DNA of 64,000 bases from Epinephelus fuscoguttatus (lineage: Eukaryota > Chordata > Actinopteri > Perciformes > Serranidae). Shown here piece after piece: positions 11,572-24,515 of this stretch. The stretch is from the NCBI RefSeq assembly GCF_011397635.1, contig NC_064761.1, positions 25,213,643 to 25,277,642 on the forward strand, given 5' to 3'. The first letter of the stretch is position 1. The number at the start of each line of letters is the position of its first letter. The notes under the pieces are model-generated. The model was not told the DNA's origin and ran no database searches. It worked only from the letters and a program-made list of their open reading frames with translations. The position numbers and the translations under genes were made by a program.

Positions 11572-12325
11572 GGCTCTCAACATGGAGGTGGCTGAGCTGG
11601 CAACTTGCAGCTAATGGTGCTAACAGCTATCAATGCTAACAGTGCTGAGGGAGCTAACTGTGTTAATGTGAGAATTGGTGGGTGGATCTTTCCTTCCATG
11701 ACAACACACTGCTCTGCCAGCTCAGGTCGGGACACCTTTATCAGCAGTAACCACCGTAGCAGCTGTGATTAGCTAGCCAGTGGGACACACACATACACAA
11801 ACATGCACACACCACTGGACTAGCTACCACAACGACCAACAGAGAAGCTCAGATTACCAGATGCACAGAGGGAGAGTGAATTCTTTCTCTGCTCAGGACA
11901 CCATTACATCACTATATCTTTACATAGAAAACAGCACGGTGGTGCAGTGGTTAGCATTGTCACCTCACAGCAAGAGATTTCCTGGTTCGAACCCGGGGTG
12001 GGGGAGCACTTCTGTGTGGAGTTTGTGTGTTCTCCTCACGTCTGTGTGGGTTTTCTCCAGGTACTCCAGCTTCCTCCCACAGTCCAAAGACATGCAGGTT
12101 AATTGGTGACTCTAAATTGTCCGTAGGTGTGAATGTGAATGTGAATGGTTGTCTGTCTCTATGTGTCAGCCCTGTGATAGTCTCGTGACCTGTCCAGGGT
12201 GAACCTCTACTTTCACCCAGTGTCAGCTGGGATAGGCCCCAGCCCCCAGCGACCCCCAACAGGATAAGAGGTTACAGAAACTGAATGAATGAATGCTTTA
12301 TTAATGCTCTGAATGTTCTATACAG
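11572..12325 (+). repeat. Dispersed repeat A, copy 1, split by a SINE-like insertion
   Basis: Shares CTCAACATGGAGGTGGCTGA, GCTAGCCAGTGGGA, ACAGAGAAG.TCAGATTAC and TTAATGCTCTGAATG-like ends with the copy at 36640-37035. The insert 11935-12296 separates the last block from the rest. Confidence 0.65.
11935..12296 (+). mobile_element. tRNA-headed SINE-like repeat (V-SINE-like), copy 1
   Basis: The head GGTGGTGCAGTGGTTAGCA and a B-box-like GGTTCGAACCC look tRNA-derived. The body has the widespread fish core CACAGTCCAAAGACATGCAG and ends GATAAGAGGTTACAG plus a GAATGAATG tail. Two further copies on the opposite strand lie at 18716-18985 and 29060-29430. Confidence 0.7.
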
Positions 12326-12329
12326 TGGC

Positions 12330-14140
12330 TTTACATGTTGTCTACACACAAGCGGTCACAACAAAACCCCTACAGCAAATCTGACTAAAATTGGCAAAAT
12401 TATAATTTAAATCAGGGACTACCTAATCAATGAGTAAGTAAACAACAGGTGTCTAAGTGTTGTGAATACAAGTTATATTAAATTGTAATGTGTGTAGAGT
12501 GATTTGTGATGATGCAATGTCAGTCATTATCTTAGACTGTCAACACTGTCTTTTCATTTCTGAAGTGAAACTCCTTGCTGCCATTTATCAGGTAACATAC
12601 TGTGTGTATCGCTGTGCTCAGCTGAAACTGTGCTGGCAACTTTGTAGGAGAAACCAGTCAATCCTGTAAATTATACATGATTTAACGTTGAACTTGGCTT
12701 CTATACAAGCCCTGGTCTTTATAGCACAAGGGATATTTATATAACATCATACTCTGTGTACTGATGAATATTTCCCTTCTCTGCCTACATCTGTTTGCCC
12801 TGAGATTAAGACCAAACCAAACGACAGCATTTCTGAACATCTGTGAAATTTAATTGGCTTTTCAAGAATGCTTAATTACAGCACCGCTGTAGAAAAAGGC
12901 CTGCCACACCACACAAGTTTACAGTTCATGTTTTTGGGAATGCAAAACCAGAGTGGCAGAGAGCAGTCACGACAGGTCTGCAGAGGGCTCTGCTGAGGAC
13001 ATACAGTACTCACTCTGATATAGCATGTTTTTAATGGAAAGAACATGACTTAACTCAAGTCAAACCTCAACCTGAAACATAAACTGAATGCCATTTACAT
13101 CACGAGTAATTTTCTATGAAAATGTACAGTGTTGGACCTTTTCTTCTGCTGCCAGAGGATGTTGGTTGTGTTTAGGGGATGAAATCCTGAGTGGGATTTT
13201 ACTACATAAAGGGAGTTTAATTTGTGGTTGTAAATGTTGTAAAAGCACCTGAAGTATGACTGGGGAATGAAAATAGCTTTGAATTTGTGGCTGCAAAGAG
13301 AGACAGGTTATGAACAAAAGACTTGCATGTCGACTTTGAAGGGGTAACTTAACCAAGACTCAAAGGCTTCTTGGGGAGAACAGACGAGCTACTGTAAACA
13401 TTATGTAGTGTTTAACAGCATCCCTTCAAAAGAAATGGCTGTGATTTACATTTAGATGCACACAATAATTTTATAACCTGCCAGACATGTTTTAATGTCT
13501 AAATACACTGTAAGCCTCAAACATCTTCCAGATGTGTATGGGTGTCATTGACAGGACAAATAGTGTCAGGCTGTAGTTCATCACAGAAAGACGTACTGAA
13601 TTAGAAATACTTGTATGTGGTTATTTTTACTGATTCAAGTGCTTTTCAGTCTAATTCAGAAGAGGATCTTGTTCCTCCCACTTAAGAGTCAACTCTGCTC
13701 TTTTGCCCGTAATGTAACAGAGTGAATGGAAACTAGAGGTCACTCACTAATTGGCCCGACCAGATTAAATCATCCTAAAGTCGCAGCTCTTGAGCAACAG
13801 AAATCTCAAGCAACGGTTCTTCATCAACTGCAGGACAAATCTTATAATAAGTGTCTCAGGAGTGTAAAAGGAGGTAATCCTTTTGGTGTTTTTCTTTGTT
13901 AGTGTGCTAACATTTGCACTGCAGTATTATCAAAAGTGTGTAGTCTTAAAACAGGTATTATCAGTGAGTGACAGTTACTTTCATTTAAAATCAGGAGACA
14001 GTCTGACTCAGTCAAACAGGATTTGCAAGTAATCTCATGGTTTGGTTTGGCTAACGTAAGTGCCAAGAGGGCGGTGTGTGCAACGTTTGAAAAGGCTGCA
14101 GCCGCTCTAACGTGCTCACAATGACAATGTTGGCATGCTG
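12330..14140. other. No gene recognised
   Basis: AT-rich intergenic DNA between the receptor start and the lpar3 3' end. No splice-supported exon, long ORF or clear repeat was seen on either strand. Confidence 0.5.
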
Positions 14141-14149
14141 ATGTTTAGT

Positions 14150-15365
14150 ATGGATAATGTTTATCATGTTCACCATCTTAGTTCAGCGTGTTAGCATTTG
14201 CTAATTAGCACTAAACACAAAGTGCAGCTGAGGCTGATGGGAATGTCATTAGTTTGTGTACCACTTTGTGTATTGATTATGGCATGAGAGGAAAAGTGAG
14301 AGGTGTGTTTGGCTGCACCACATCTCACAGCTACAACAGCTAATGGGGATCCTAAATAAAACAAACAAACAAACAAACAGTAATCCATTCAATAGTTGCC
14401 ATTTCACTCAAAACCACCACCGCTAGAGGAAAAGTCTATTACACTGAAGTGTTTAAGGGATTCTTCCACCCCCAAATGATCGTTTGTTATCATCATATTG
14501 ACTAATTTTTTGGAATTTCAGTGACGTGTTGAATTTGGGAACTTTTTCTCACGTGCCTCCATGGTGAACGCAGAATCCAAAAACAGAAAATTCTTGATAA
14601 AAAGGAGTAAAACGGAACTGCATTTAACAACATCAAAACTATATCAAAACATCTGTTTACAAACTCTCACACAACTGGTGCAGTATAATCCAAGTCTTAT
14701 TTATCCAGTTGTATGCTCAGTAGCTACTTCCTAGACGTGCAATGTTATGAAAACCTTACTATTTAAAGCACCTCTGCACAAACAGGGCAGGCGCACGACT
14801 CATTCGTGCCCGAGACTATTCATACAGAACTGTTGGTACTGAGCATACAGTTGGATAAATGAGACTTTGATTATACTGCACCAGCTGAGTGAGAATTTGT
14901 TTAAAAAATGTTTGGTATTGATTTGCTGTTGATGTTGACTTCACTTCACTGAGAACTGTTTGCCGTTTTGTGATTCCTGGTTCATAGTGGAGGCATGTGA
15001 GAAAAACGTTTTCCTCCCTAAGTCAACATTACACAGGGTGAGTAACTGATTTACAAATGATCATTTGATGTACAGTATTCCTTTGAGGTTCATCATCGAG
15101 GAGCCATAAATGTCTACGAACGTTTGTGCCAATCCATTAGGCACAATTTGAAATATTCCACCAGATAAGTGAAATCTTTGACTGGTGGCACTGGATGAAA
15201 AGTCAGTGGAACACTAACATTTGGATAATGACGTGGACCATAAATGTCTGTACAAAATTTCATGACAACCCGTACCAGTAGTTGCTCAGATAGTTCAGTC
15301 CGGCCCAAAGTGGTGGACCAACTGACGACAATGCCGTGAGCCCCACTGCTAGCAGTAGTAGTACA
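14150..15365. repeat. Nested repeats: outer dispersed repeat split by a MITE (14455-15070)
   Basis: The outer flanks (TTAGCATTTGCTAATTAGC at left; CATGACAACCCGTACCAGTA and CCGTGAGCCCCACTGCTAGC at right) belong together in a common fish repeat. The inner part carries inverted arms: CTCACGTGCCTCCATGG near 14550 faces GGAGGCATGTGAGAAAAACG near 14990, and TTGATAA-to-ACAAACTCTCAC sequence is mirrored around 14700-14900. Confidence 0.55.
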
Positions 15366-15369
15366 ATAC

Positions 15370-17600
15370 AGTACAATAAAACTGTAAGATTGACATTCTA
15401 GATAATATTAGATCATTTTAATATATGTACATATATATGAATATTATCTGACCCATTTTCGGTACTTTGAGGGAATCATATTCAACCTAAAGTAAGTTCT
15501 GAAATTCATACTTTTCAACTGTGTGGTCGTAGTTGACAACAACAGCTGATTGCCAACAATCAGGCGTTGCTGCCATTCTCCGTGAGCTGCTCTTCACCTG
15601 CTCCATCTGCCCAGTTAGTGCGAGCTAACACAGCACAACATGATCTCGTCACTCCTCATCATATTTTACCATTTGGGCAGAAGCTCTGCAGCACCGGTTA
15701 ACATCTGACACGAGCCATTAATCTCACACCGATATCAGAACGGCTTGACTCGGTCGTTAAATGTCTTAATAACTGTTGGGTAATGTTAGCCGTGTGATGC
15801 TAACAGTCAGCCCTGTTACTGTGTGTGTGATTCTGTCTCAGGCACAGAGCTCCGGTCCCACAGCAGTAGTCCCGTGATAAACAAAGAGAGATTCCCAGAG
15901 ACGGGCTCTGGGAATAAATACGCTAAATACAGGGATTGGCTGAATTTGCCTTAATTTTCACAATCGTGACATCCTGGAGGGGCTGCCTTAGGTGAAATCA
16001 GCATCTGTACTTCTTGTTATTTCTTTATCATATCATGGTGTCTCAACAGGAAAAAACAGACAAATAAAAACAGACTTATTATACAGGTTGTCAAGTTTGA
16101 TGTTGACATTAAAAAAAACATAACAATTCCAAAAAATGTGTTACTTTATAAAATGAATTTTTATGATTTTAAATGTCCTGTTTGGAAGTCTCACAAGGAG
16201 GAATGAACATGAATAATCTCAGTGTGATAAACAAACACCACCATTTGAGCTGTAAACCTTTCCAATCACCACTCTCGCATGTGGCTTTCCTACACTCCCA
16301 GGATAAAAATGAAATAGCTTCAATGGTGTCGTGTCTTTTACAGCAGGAGTGGCATAAATACTATACAGCAGGTTGAAGAAGAGTCATTTGAACCCTGTCA
16401 ATGATTTAGCAATGGAAGCGTCAGAGCAGTCGGGGGAGAGGGGGACTTGTGTGTGTATGTGGGAGGGGTAGTTAGTCTATTCAGTCATATCCTCTTCGGT
16501 TCATGCAGGCACACATGGTATGCTGAAACTCCAGCAGGAATCCAGTGTGTCAAAACACCATTTTACAACCCCTGCCCTATAAGGTGAGCAGCTGTTTTGT
16601 CAGAGCAACAGCAGCCACTCAGTGAGTTGGGGTGGATGCTATAGGGAGAACAAGTTTGCCTCCGTGAGGTGAGGCAGACTTTCAGAACTGATAAAAGATG
16701 ACAGAGGGAACAAGAAAGGAGAGACTCTGTTATCTGTTCCCCACTGGTAAACCTGCTTCTCAAAAGAAAGCAGGGTGTGATTTTAAAACCTTAATTTTGC
16801 AAACGATGGCCGAAACATCAAGACCATGCTGTGCAGGCTGGCTGTCACGCAGCTGAAATTACTTCACCTCTTCCTGAAAGCATTTTTACAGGATGTACAA
16901 GAAGATACATACAGCAGCACACTGGCTGTGTTTAAAAACAAGAAATAATCTACAAGACTGAGCCCTCCACAAGCAAACCTTTAGTTTTATAGTACTTGAC
17001 TACAAACAAGCTACACGTCTTCACTGGATCATCCACGACAGCTTCCTCAAAAGCTACACAGGAAGTAAACCTGAAGACAATCAGATGTACACAAATCTAT
17101 ATTAGCGGGGACGTTAAGTTCACCCTTTGCATGATTTTTACCCTTTTTAGAGGTAAAAATAGAAATGTACTGCTGTGTACTTGATACTGGTTTCTTTCTT
17201 CAGCCATTACAATGGAGAAGTTTCTAGGTTTAAATAATCCACAGGGATGTGATGAGGAAGACAAAAAGAGCAGGATGAAACAGCTACGAGAATCTCCCAT
17301 TACACATGAATGGAAGTATTGTGTCCAAAACAGTAAAACCCTGAAAAAACCACATCTTTGCATCCTTTTGTGGAATTAGTAGTGCATCAAGGTCTCTTCT
17401 TATCTCCTTGTCACCGGCTCTACACTGGAGCAGCCAGCCTGCAGTGTCTCTTCAGGAAAGTACTTGTGATCTGAGGACAACAACGACCCCCTGAGACCAA
17501 CTGGTGTAGTTTCTCTTTCAAGTCAGCTCCAATCTGTGTCTTCATAAGGTACGTCCAGTCAGAGCTGAACAGAAGTTTTGGATAGTTCTTAACAACTTCC
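15370..17600. other. lpar3: lpar3 3' flank, no further gene recognised
   Basis: Includes the presumed lpar3 3' UTR, to the left of 17605. No protein-coding exon was recognised. A clear polyadenylation site could not be singled out. Confidence 0.4.
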
Positions 17601-17604
17601 ATTT

Positions 17605-17933
17605 TCAGGTCTTGAGTATGCCCTGGTCGTCATTTTTTGTCTCCTCTGAGGGAGGCTGACTGTTGGCTGTATCCTGAGCAGAGCTGAGCGGCCTGGAGTT
17701 GGCCTTCGTCGACCGCTGTCGCCGCGTGCCATTACCGATGCAGCGCAAAAGGTTCTTGAAGGTTGTCCACATTTCCTCGTCCTTGTAGGAGTAGATGCAC
17801 GGGTTCATGACCGAGTTGAGTACAGCCAGGAGCAGCAGCCAGCGTTTTAGTTTCATGACTTTACAACTTGTACAGTGGAGGCCATCCAGCAGCAGAACCA
17901 CCAGGCCAGGAGTCCAGCAGATCACAAAGGCCC
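17605..17933 (-). CDS. lpar3: lpar3 coding exon 2 (TM6, TM7 and C-tail)
   Basis: The acceptor CTGAAG ends at 17934 and the exon runs to the TGA at 17607-17605. It encodes GAFVICWTPGLVVLLLDG (TM6), TM7 with NPCIYSYKDEEMW, and a Ser/Thr-rich tail with a basic RRQRST cluster. The tail cysteine after LLR (LLRCIGNG) is a possible palmitoylation site. I see no PDZ-ligand ending; the chain ends QGILKT. The intron to exon 1 is about 4.9 kb and carries several MITEs. Confidence 0.92.
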
Positions 17934-20900
17934 CTTCAGGAAACAATAACACAAATCAGACACAGTTAGGTTTTTGAAGCACTTATTTCTCACATGCATC
18001 ATTTTTTTGTTCAGCATTAAAAATGTAATAAAGATATAACATGTAAAATATGCTGCATTTTCACTGCATGGTTCGGCTCAATTTGACTCTTTTTGGTACC
18101 AGGTCCTTTTCTCTATTTCGTTTTCCACTGCAGATAGTGTAGCAAGTCAAGATGAGTAGAGCTGTGCAGTGGAAATGCAGCATTAGAGCTCTTCAGCAGC
18201 TGGTGGGCATATTTTAATACCTTTAGACAGACCCAAGTTAGCCGATTCCAGTCTAAGCTAACAGATCACTGGCAGTGGATCATATTTGTTGTTATAGATA
18301 GAACAGTGGTATCAATCTTCTTATCTAACTCTCAGCAACAAACAAATAAGTTTCAATTAATTTATTATGAGTAAAAGTGTTTAATTTGTTAAGGCTAATA
18401 AACTGTAATAATTTGTTTAATGATCCCTCATAAATCTTACTTACTTACTTTGTGACCTGGCCACCCTGTTGGAAACAGTTTAGCCAAAGCAAAACACCAC
18501 CCACTGGCAGGTGCAAACTTTCTCAGTTTACAGCTAAACAGTACACTACAATATGTTCCTGGGGCAAGAAACAGGCAGTTACAGAATCTTTATTCATGTT
18601 TGATCAGTGCTGCCTACATTGATAGTTTGACCTCAGGCAGTGTCTGACATGATTAACAGCTGTGTTAGAGACTCCTCAGCTCTGATTGGTTGTTTTTGGG
18701 TGAGCCTCGGTAGATTCTATTTATTTTTTCGCAACTGCTTATCCTGCTGGGGTCGGGAGGGAGCTGGAGCCTATCCCAGCTGACACTGGGCGAGAGGCAA
18801 GGTACATCCTTGACAGGTTGCCAGACTATCACAGGGCTGACACACAGAGACAGACAACCATTCACACTCACATTCACCTACGGGTAATTTAGAGTTACTA
18901 TTTAATCTATTCTGCATGTCTTTGGACTGTGGGAGGAAGCCGGAGTACCCGGAGAAAACCCACGCTGATATGTAGAGAACAAGACTCCCCCACCCTGGAT
19001 TCAGTGATTATAGTTATAGATATTAGTTTTAGTTGTTATATAATTAGGGCTGCATCTGATGATTGTTTTTATTATCGATTAATCTGTTGATATTTTTTTT
19101 TTCATTTAATGGATTAATCATGTCAGAAAATAAGTGAAATTGTGGGGAAAAAAAGTGTAACAGTGTAAAACCCAAAGATTCAATTTACAATGCAGCAATT
19201 CACATTTGAAATCCAGGATTTTTTTTCCAGCACAAAACATGTTAGATGATAATTCACTGCATTTTTACAGTGACATCATCTTAATACCATTACAACAAGC
19301 AGACACAGGTTTGGGAGTACAGGGCCATTATTGTGTTAAATACTTAATGCTGTGTGTTTGGTAAATAACACAGTGGCTCGCAGGGCTACTGAAGCAGCCA
19401 ATTAGCACTCGATTTCAAACATGTTTGGGCACAAAACAGAGCAACTAAGAGATGTCTGGAACTGAAGGGAAGTCACAAGCAGCAACTTGTCCACACTACT
19501 TGCATCCCCACGGCCTCAATGCATCTGCAGAACAAAAACAAGTACTGTTCTATACAGCTCCCTGCTCTCTCTTTGTCTCACATACACATGTGTACACAGA
19601 CAGAGAGGGTCTGGAGGAAGTGTTTTTAAGTTTTTCACTGCTCTTAGGCCTGAAAGTAAAAAATTTTGCCACATTTTTACAGTGAATTTCTATTCTTACA
19701 CTCGGTCTTTTCCCTCATTTTCTTTGATGGCCCATATGTTCAAAATAAAGGCAACTGAATTGAAATTGGGTGAGACCCCATTTAATGGTCTTCCATTGGC
19801 AGTTTTTCATGTACTGAAGTTTAAAGTGGACTTTTCTTCCCCTTTAATCTACCACAGGGAAAAACACGCACACACATTTCAAGCATGTGTTTCTGTCCTC
19901 TGTCGGTATTCATTTGATGACGGTGGTTGCACTTAAAGAATGAAAGCAAAATCTGCATGTGTTGTTTGATGCTTCTCTTGACAAGTAGTCCTCAACACTC
20001 TCAGATATCCTACAAATAAAACTACAAGAATGATCTTTTACCAAACAAGTGTCACCTAGAGTTACGTACAAGTGTAACCAAAACAACACAATAGACATCA
20101 TTCTAAGAACTAAATATGTGCAGTTTCACACAATCTGTTCTTTACTCCTTCGGTGTCTGTGACAATGTCCGACTGTATCCCTGTCCAACCCTTGCACTCA
20201 TTCATTTTTACTCTTGTTATAACAAAGCATGTGTGAGGTAAGCATCTCCAAACTGGTTTGTCCAGTTACCAGTTCCACCTAAGCAGACAGCCTTTCATCT
20301 GGAACAAAAGTTAACTTTTTTCCCCCCTGAATGATAAATCCCATGGAGCTCAACCTGACTGCATGCCTCAGAAGTCTTAAGATTTCCTTACTTTCTCTCT
20401 CAGACAACACTGGTGTGTATTTGTCCTACCTTTTACAAGAATGCACTTTCTTTAACATACATTTCAGCCATCTCAACAGGGAATTAAACAATGACACTTG
20501 TGTACTAACACTTCCACGAGCTCAAGAGAACTCTGAAAAGCATCTGAAAGCAATCGCCAAAGTCCTCAAGTATAGGTTCTTCTCCCCCCCCCTTTTTTTC
20601 CAGGATGGGTGGGGAGGAGGGGATGTTCACTGAAGGCCAGTGTGGTGTGGATGGTTCGCCACACAGGCTCAGGAGCAGTGTCCTTGCAGGGAGAGATAAT
20701 TACACAGCAGTCTGGAATACAGTGTGTACAAACGCAGACAGCTCCTACGCTACAAACTGTATCGAGCCGTCTGGCCAGGCAACAAGCAGAGTGCCCAAAG
20801 AGACAAAGAACAATGACAGACTATTATCGTACAGGGTGACCACTACATCTATCTCATGCATGTTTTTATCTGGATGACTATGAGGAGTGTATGAAAACAA

Positions 20901-23590
20901 AAACTAAGCACATTCAACACTGCGATGAACTTCTGTGATCCGCAGCACTTTTTGAAACGTCTCATCAGAATTCCTGATTTTGACGGTATGGCAACTTACT
21001 ATGTACAATGTTATACTTGCATGAGAATGTGCATTTAAAGGAACAGTTCACCCCTACATCAACAATACATATTTGTTCTCTTACCTGCAGTGCTGTTTAA
21101 CAATCTGCAGAGTGTTGGAGATATCAGCCGTAGAGATGTCTGCCTTCTTTAACAGAGCTAGATGGTACTCAGCTTGTGGAGCTCAAAGTGCCCCCAAAAT
21201 TATTATTATTATTATTATTTTTTTTTTTTTTTGGAAAACTCAACAGCAATGTCTCTTTTCAGGAATCATGACCCAGTAACTGGAGATAATCCACAGTGCT
21301 TGTTGTGAGCAGTTTCATGTGGGAACCAGGTTATGATTTCTGGAAAGAGACATTGCTGTTGTGTTTTCCAAATGTATGTTTTTGGCGCTTTGAGCACCAC
21401 AAGCCGAGTGTCATCTAGTACCATTATATTCAAGAGGAAGCAGACATCTCTACAGCCGATACCTCCAACACTCAGAAACTCGCACACAAACAAACTAGAT
21501 TTAAAATTAGCACTACAGATAAGAGAAAAAAATAAGTATATTTGATTTTGGGATGAACTGTCCCTTTATCACGCTATATTAGCGCTCCAGTTGAATATGT
21601 TTGTGCAGTCCTATTGTCCTGTTTTTAAAGGAAAGCGCTGGGAGGGGAACACTGAGTACAGTGTCTCTACCTCAAGGTATCTTGTTGCAACAACTGAACA
21701 AAGCCAGCCAGATCAGGATATCTTACTGCCACATCTACAGTGAAAGAAGGAAACACCTGCCTTTTTAACCTTTTTTTTTTTTTTTTTTTTTACACTGGTT
21801 GAATAACGGAGCAGTGATGCAACAATAAGTCGATTCACAGATTAGCCAGTGAACAGAAAATAAATTGCCCACAACTAAATAATTAAAGGCCGATTTTCAA
21901 CCAGCTTTGTATCATAACAATGAGCGCAGTATGTGTAATATGTGTAAATGAACTGTGGTAAATTTCCCTCCATCTTACCAGCACCCAGATCTCTCTTGAA
22001 TGCAATTTGGGAGTGTTTGTCACCGGCTGGCCGTCATATTGTTTTTGGGCAGGAAACTCTCATTATTGTTGTTTATTGTTTATTGGTCCGGTGCGGCACA
22101 GTGCATTTTGGTAACCTCTTAAGCAAATGCAACAGCCATTTTCCTTTGTTTTGTCTGAACAGGCAGCATTAACTTCAAAGGCATTTGCGTTTTTCTACTG
22201 CACAGACAGCCTAGTTTTATAAAAAGACCATCTTTTTAGCAATGAAATACTCCTTTAAGTGAGAGCTTAAGGTATTTATAGCACAAAATGTCAAACATTC
22301 TCCGGTTTCAGCTTCTCAAAAGTGAGGATTTGCTTTTTTTTCCTGATCAACATCCTGTAAACTGAGTATCTTTGTCTCTAAAAATTTGTGAGGGGGATTG
22401 AATGACTGATCTGTTGAGCAAATAATTAAATGCCATAATAAGTGATAATGGGTAAACAAGCTCTTAAGACACTGTGCAGCAAACAAACTTGAGTGCTAGA
22501 CTTTAAAGTGACTAATGACTTGAGATACAGAGAAATAAAAGACACATTTTGGTGACTCCTCTTTTGCTTTCATTAAAGGCTCCCTCTAATCGCTGACAAG
22601 CACTCAACATGTTTACTGACAGCGCAAGTGTTTGTGTTATTACGCTCAAGCTTTTCCTTCATATCAGATGAACAGATTACAGTCCAGTGTGTTCAGCAGT
22701 GACGCAGCGAACTGCCTGGACTTTGTGACCCTGATGAAAGACACACAGCTGTACACCACAACTACTTACACCTGACTAAAACAGGAATTATTCTGAGTCA
22801 CTGCTTCAACGATGCTGCACAGACAGAATTTTTACAACAAACACCTACCCAGCACAACCATGACCGTCTTGATGAGCTTGATGGGCGTCCTCTTGCGGTT
22901 GATGGAGCCGCTGGTGTGTGGCGTGAGCACCGCCGTCTTTCTCTTCACATAGGTGTAGATCCTCATGTAGATCACCACCATCACCAGGAACACCACCAGG
23001 TTAGACACAGACCAGAAGATCAGGTAGCTCCTGCTGAAGAGGGGAGCCAGCTGGGAGCAGTCGCTCAGGTTGCAGATGCAGTTCCAGCCCAGACTTGGCA
23101 CGGCCCCCATGAAGATGGAGATAGCCCACACCAGCACGATCAGCAGGGTCACTCTCCTCTTCGTCAGGTTGCTGTGGACTTTCCAGTTCATGACGGAGAT
23201 GTAGCGCTCCAGAGCTATCACCAGCAGGTTAGCCAGCGAGGCTGAGAGACTGATGTCCAGAAGACCTTGGCGGATGAAGTATCCTTTGACTGTAAGTTTC
23301 CGTGACACCTCGCCCGTGTTAAACATCAAGTAAACATACGCAATGCCTGCCAGGAAGTCCGAGGCGGCGAGGTTGGCTAGGAGATAGTAAAAAGGGTAGT
23401 GGAACCTCTTGTTGGTGATGACAGCAGCTATGACCATGGCATTGGAGACTAGGATGAAGCAGCAGAAGAGAGAGCCCACGACCTGCACCAGGATGAGCTG
23501 GGTTTTGTCCCATTTGTCGTCAGCGCCGCTATTGTTGTAGAAGAAGCCCATGGACTCATTGTAATGACAGGTGTGGTTCTGTTGGGCCAT
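17605..23590 (-). CDS. lpar3: Lysophosphatidic acid receptor 3
   Basis: Class A GPCR for lysophosphatidic acid at the plasma membrane. There are two coding exons, 22849-23590 and 17605-17933, joined G|GG across a GT-AG intron, giving 356 residues (human LPA3 is 353). The start MAQQNHTC was chosen because an acceptor (CTTTCCAG) sits 14 bp before the ATG. Upstream in-frame residues would be intronic. Visible features are N-glycosylation sequons at N5, N11 and N19, the R107-Q108 pair in TM3 that contacts the phosphate head group in LPA receptors, ERY (128-130) in place of DRY, the CWTP motif of TM6 (253-256) and NPCIY of TM7 (291-295). HSNLTKRRVTLL and VKRKTAVLTPHTSGSI match LPA3 closely as I recall it. 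The next minus-strand gene is mcoln2, as in mammals, which supports orthology. Confidence 0.93.
18716..18985 (-). mobile_element. SINE-like repeat (V-SINE-like), copy 2
   Basis: Reverse orientation of the 11935-12296 family: GCAACTGCTTATCCTGCTGG, CCAGCTGACACTGGGCGAGA and CTTTGGACTGTGGGAGGAAG are all complements of that core. The head is truncated. It lies in the lpar3 intron. Confidence 0.7.
19040..19230 (+). repeat. Fish dispersed repeat with ATTATCGATTAATCTG core
   Basis: AGGGCTGCATCTGATGATTG then TTATCGATTAATCTG and ATGGATTAATCATGTCAGAA form the start of a very common teleost repeat. Related pieces lie at 22275-22400, 23640-23800, 24590-24770 and 36030-36560. Confidence 0.6.
21036..21572. 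mobile_element. Foldback MITE, nearly complete
   Basis: The left arm AAAGGAACAGTTCACCC is mirrored by GGATGAACTGTCCCTTT at the right end. Inner blocks also mirror: GTGTTGGAGATATCAGCC with GGCTGTAGAGATGTCTGC-type sequence, and AAACTCAACAGCAATGTCTC with GAGACATTGCTGTTGTGTTT. The two arms translate to the same nonsense peptide on opposite strands, confirming a long hairpin of about 250 bp per arm. A (TTA)n/T-run sits in the left arm. It lies in the lpar3 intron. Confidence 0.85.
21885..22262 (+). mobile_element. MITE family B, uninterrupted copy
   Basis: Runs from GGCCGATTTTCAACCAGCTT to AGCAATGAAATACTCCTTTA. The same landmarks (TTCAACCAGCTTTGTATC, TTATTGGTCCGGTGCGGCAC, CCATCTTTCCAGCAGTGGAA) occur at 44127-45605, where the element is split by another insertion. 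Confidence 0.7.
22849..23590 (-). CDS. lpar3: lpar3 coding exon 1 (N-terminus to TM6 start)
   Basis: Encodes residues 1-247 and the first base of codon 248. It ends CTG G|GTAGGT at 22849/22848. It holds the extracellular N-terminus, TM1-TM5 and the third intracellular loop with its basic stretch (VKRKTAV, NRKRTPIKLIKTV). Base composition is clearly more GC-rich than the flanking introns. The intron position in TM6 (VL|GAF) is the one I expect for the LPA1-3 group. Confidence 0.93.
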
Positions 23591-23984
23591 TTTAGAGGCG
23601 AGTCTGGAAAGAGAATGAGAAAACATCAGAGGGGGAACCATTTATCAATTGAAGTAGAACAAAAATTAATAGAATTGTTATTTACGAAGCAAAAATGCCA
23701 AATGTCCCATTTCCTGCTTCTTAAATGTGAGGATATGCTGCTTTTCTTTCTTATGGCTGCTCAATATGCAGTTATTTTGACAGATGTTGCGATTGCGATA
23801 TGGGAATGGTTATTTTTGCATTTCATTTTCACTGAAACAAATATATAAAATAGTGATGATGTGATATTTGCTGAGGTCTGCACCAAACAAGCATGTTCAC
23901 TTACATCTAGAATATAATTTGTAGGCTGAGGCATCTCTGCAGCACCACCATATTTAATGCATGATGGAATATTGTGAAACATTT

Positions 23985-24515
23985 CACCTGCCTGTTGGCT
24001 ACAGAATAGATTTTATGATTCTGTTGTCTGTCTACAAAGTGTTCAATGGCCTCGCCCCCTCTTACATCACAGAGCTCCTCTCCCCAGATCACACTGTGAG
24101 AGAACTGTCCTGAGATCCAGGACTAAGTGTTACCGGGACAGGGCCTTCCTAACTCCAGGATTCTCTTCCGCCGACCATCTGATTCTCCCCCTCCACTGAG
24201 ATTTTCACAAATCATCTTAAAACATCTCACTACTTTTTAACTGTGCATAATCTGGTTGTCTTTGTTGATGTTGCTGTTAAACTGTGGTGACAGACTAAAG
24301 ATAACAAGGATAGTTTTTGCGATAGATGCAATATTAACAGTAATGATAGGTTATTCTTTCTGTTATCATAATTTTATTGCTATTATTATTCAAATGTTTG
24401 TGTTTCTCTTCTTTCTTTTGTTTTTGCTTGTCTCTGTGCGTGCTGTGGGCGCACTTTGGATCAACTCTGTTTGTGTTTAAAGTGCTTTATAAATAAAGTT
24501 AACCTGACTTGACTT
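23985..24515 (+). repeat. LINE 3' end (Rex/L2-like), dead
   Basis: Frame-broken coding reads VFNGLAPSYITELLSP, then DRAFLTPGFSSADHL-like sequence, matching the C-terminal end of fish Rex1/L2-type polyproteins. The tail AAAGTGCTTTATAAATAAAG with a CTTGACTT end closes it. It lies in the lpar3 5' intron. Confidence 0.65.

Noticed and set aside
22916-23245. 109-codon plus-strand ORF
   Set aside because: It is the antisense shadow of lpar3 exon 1, kept open by that exon's GC-rich codon use.
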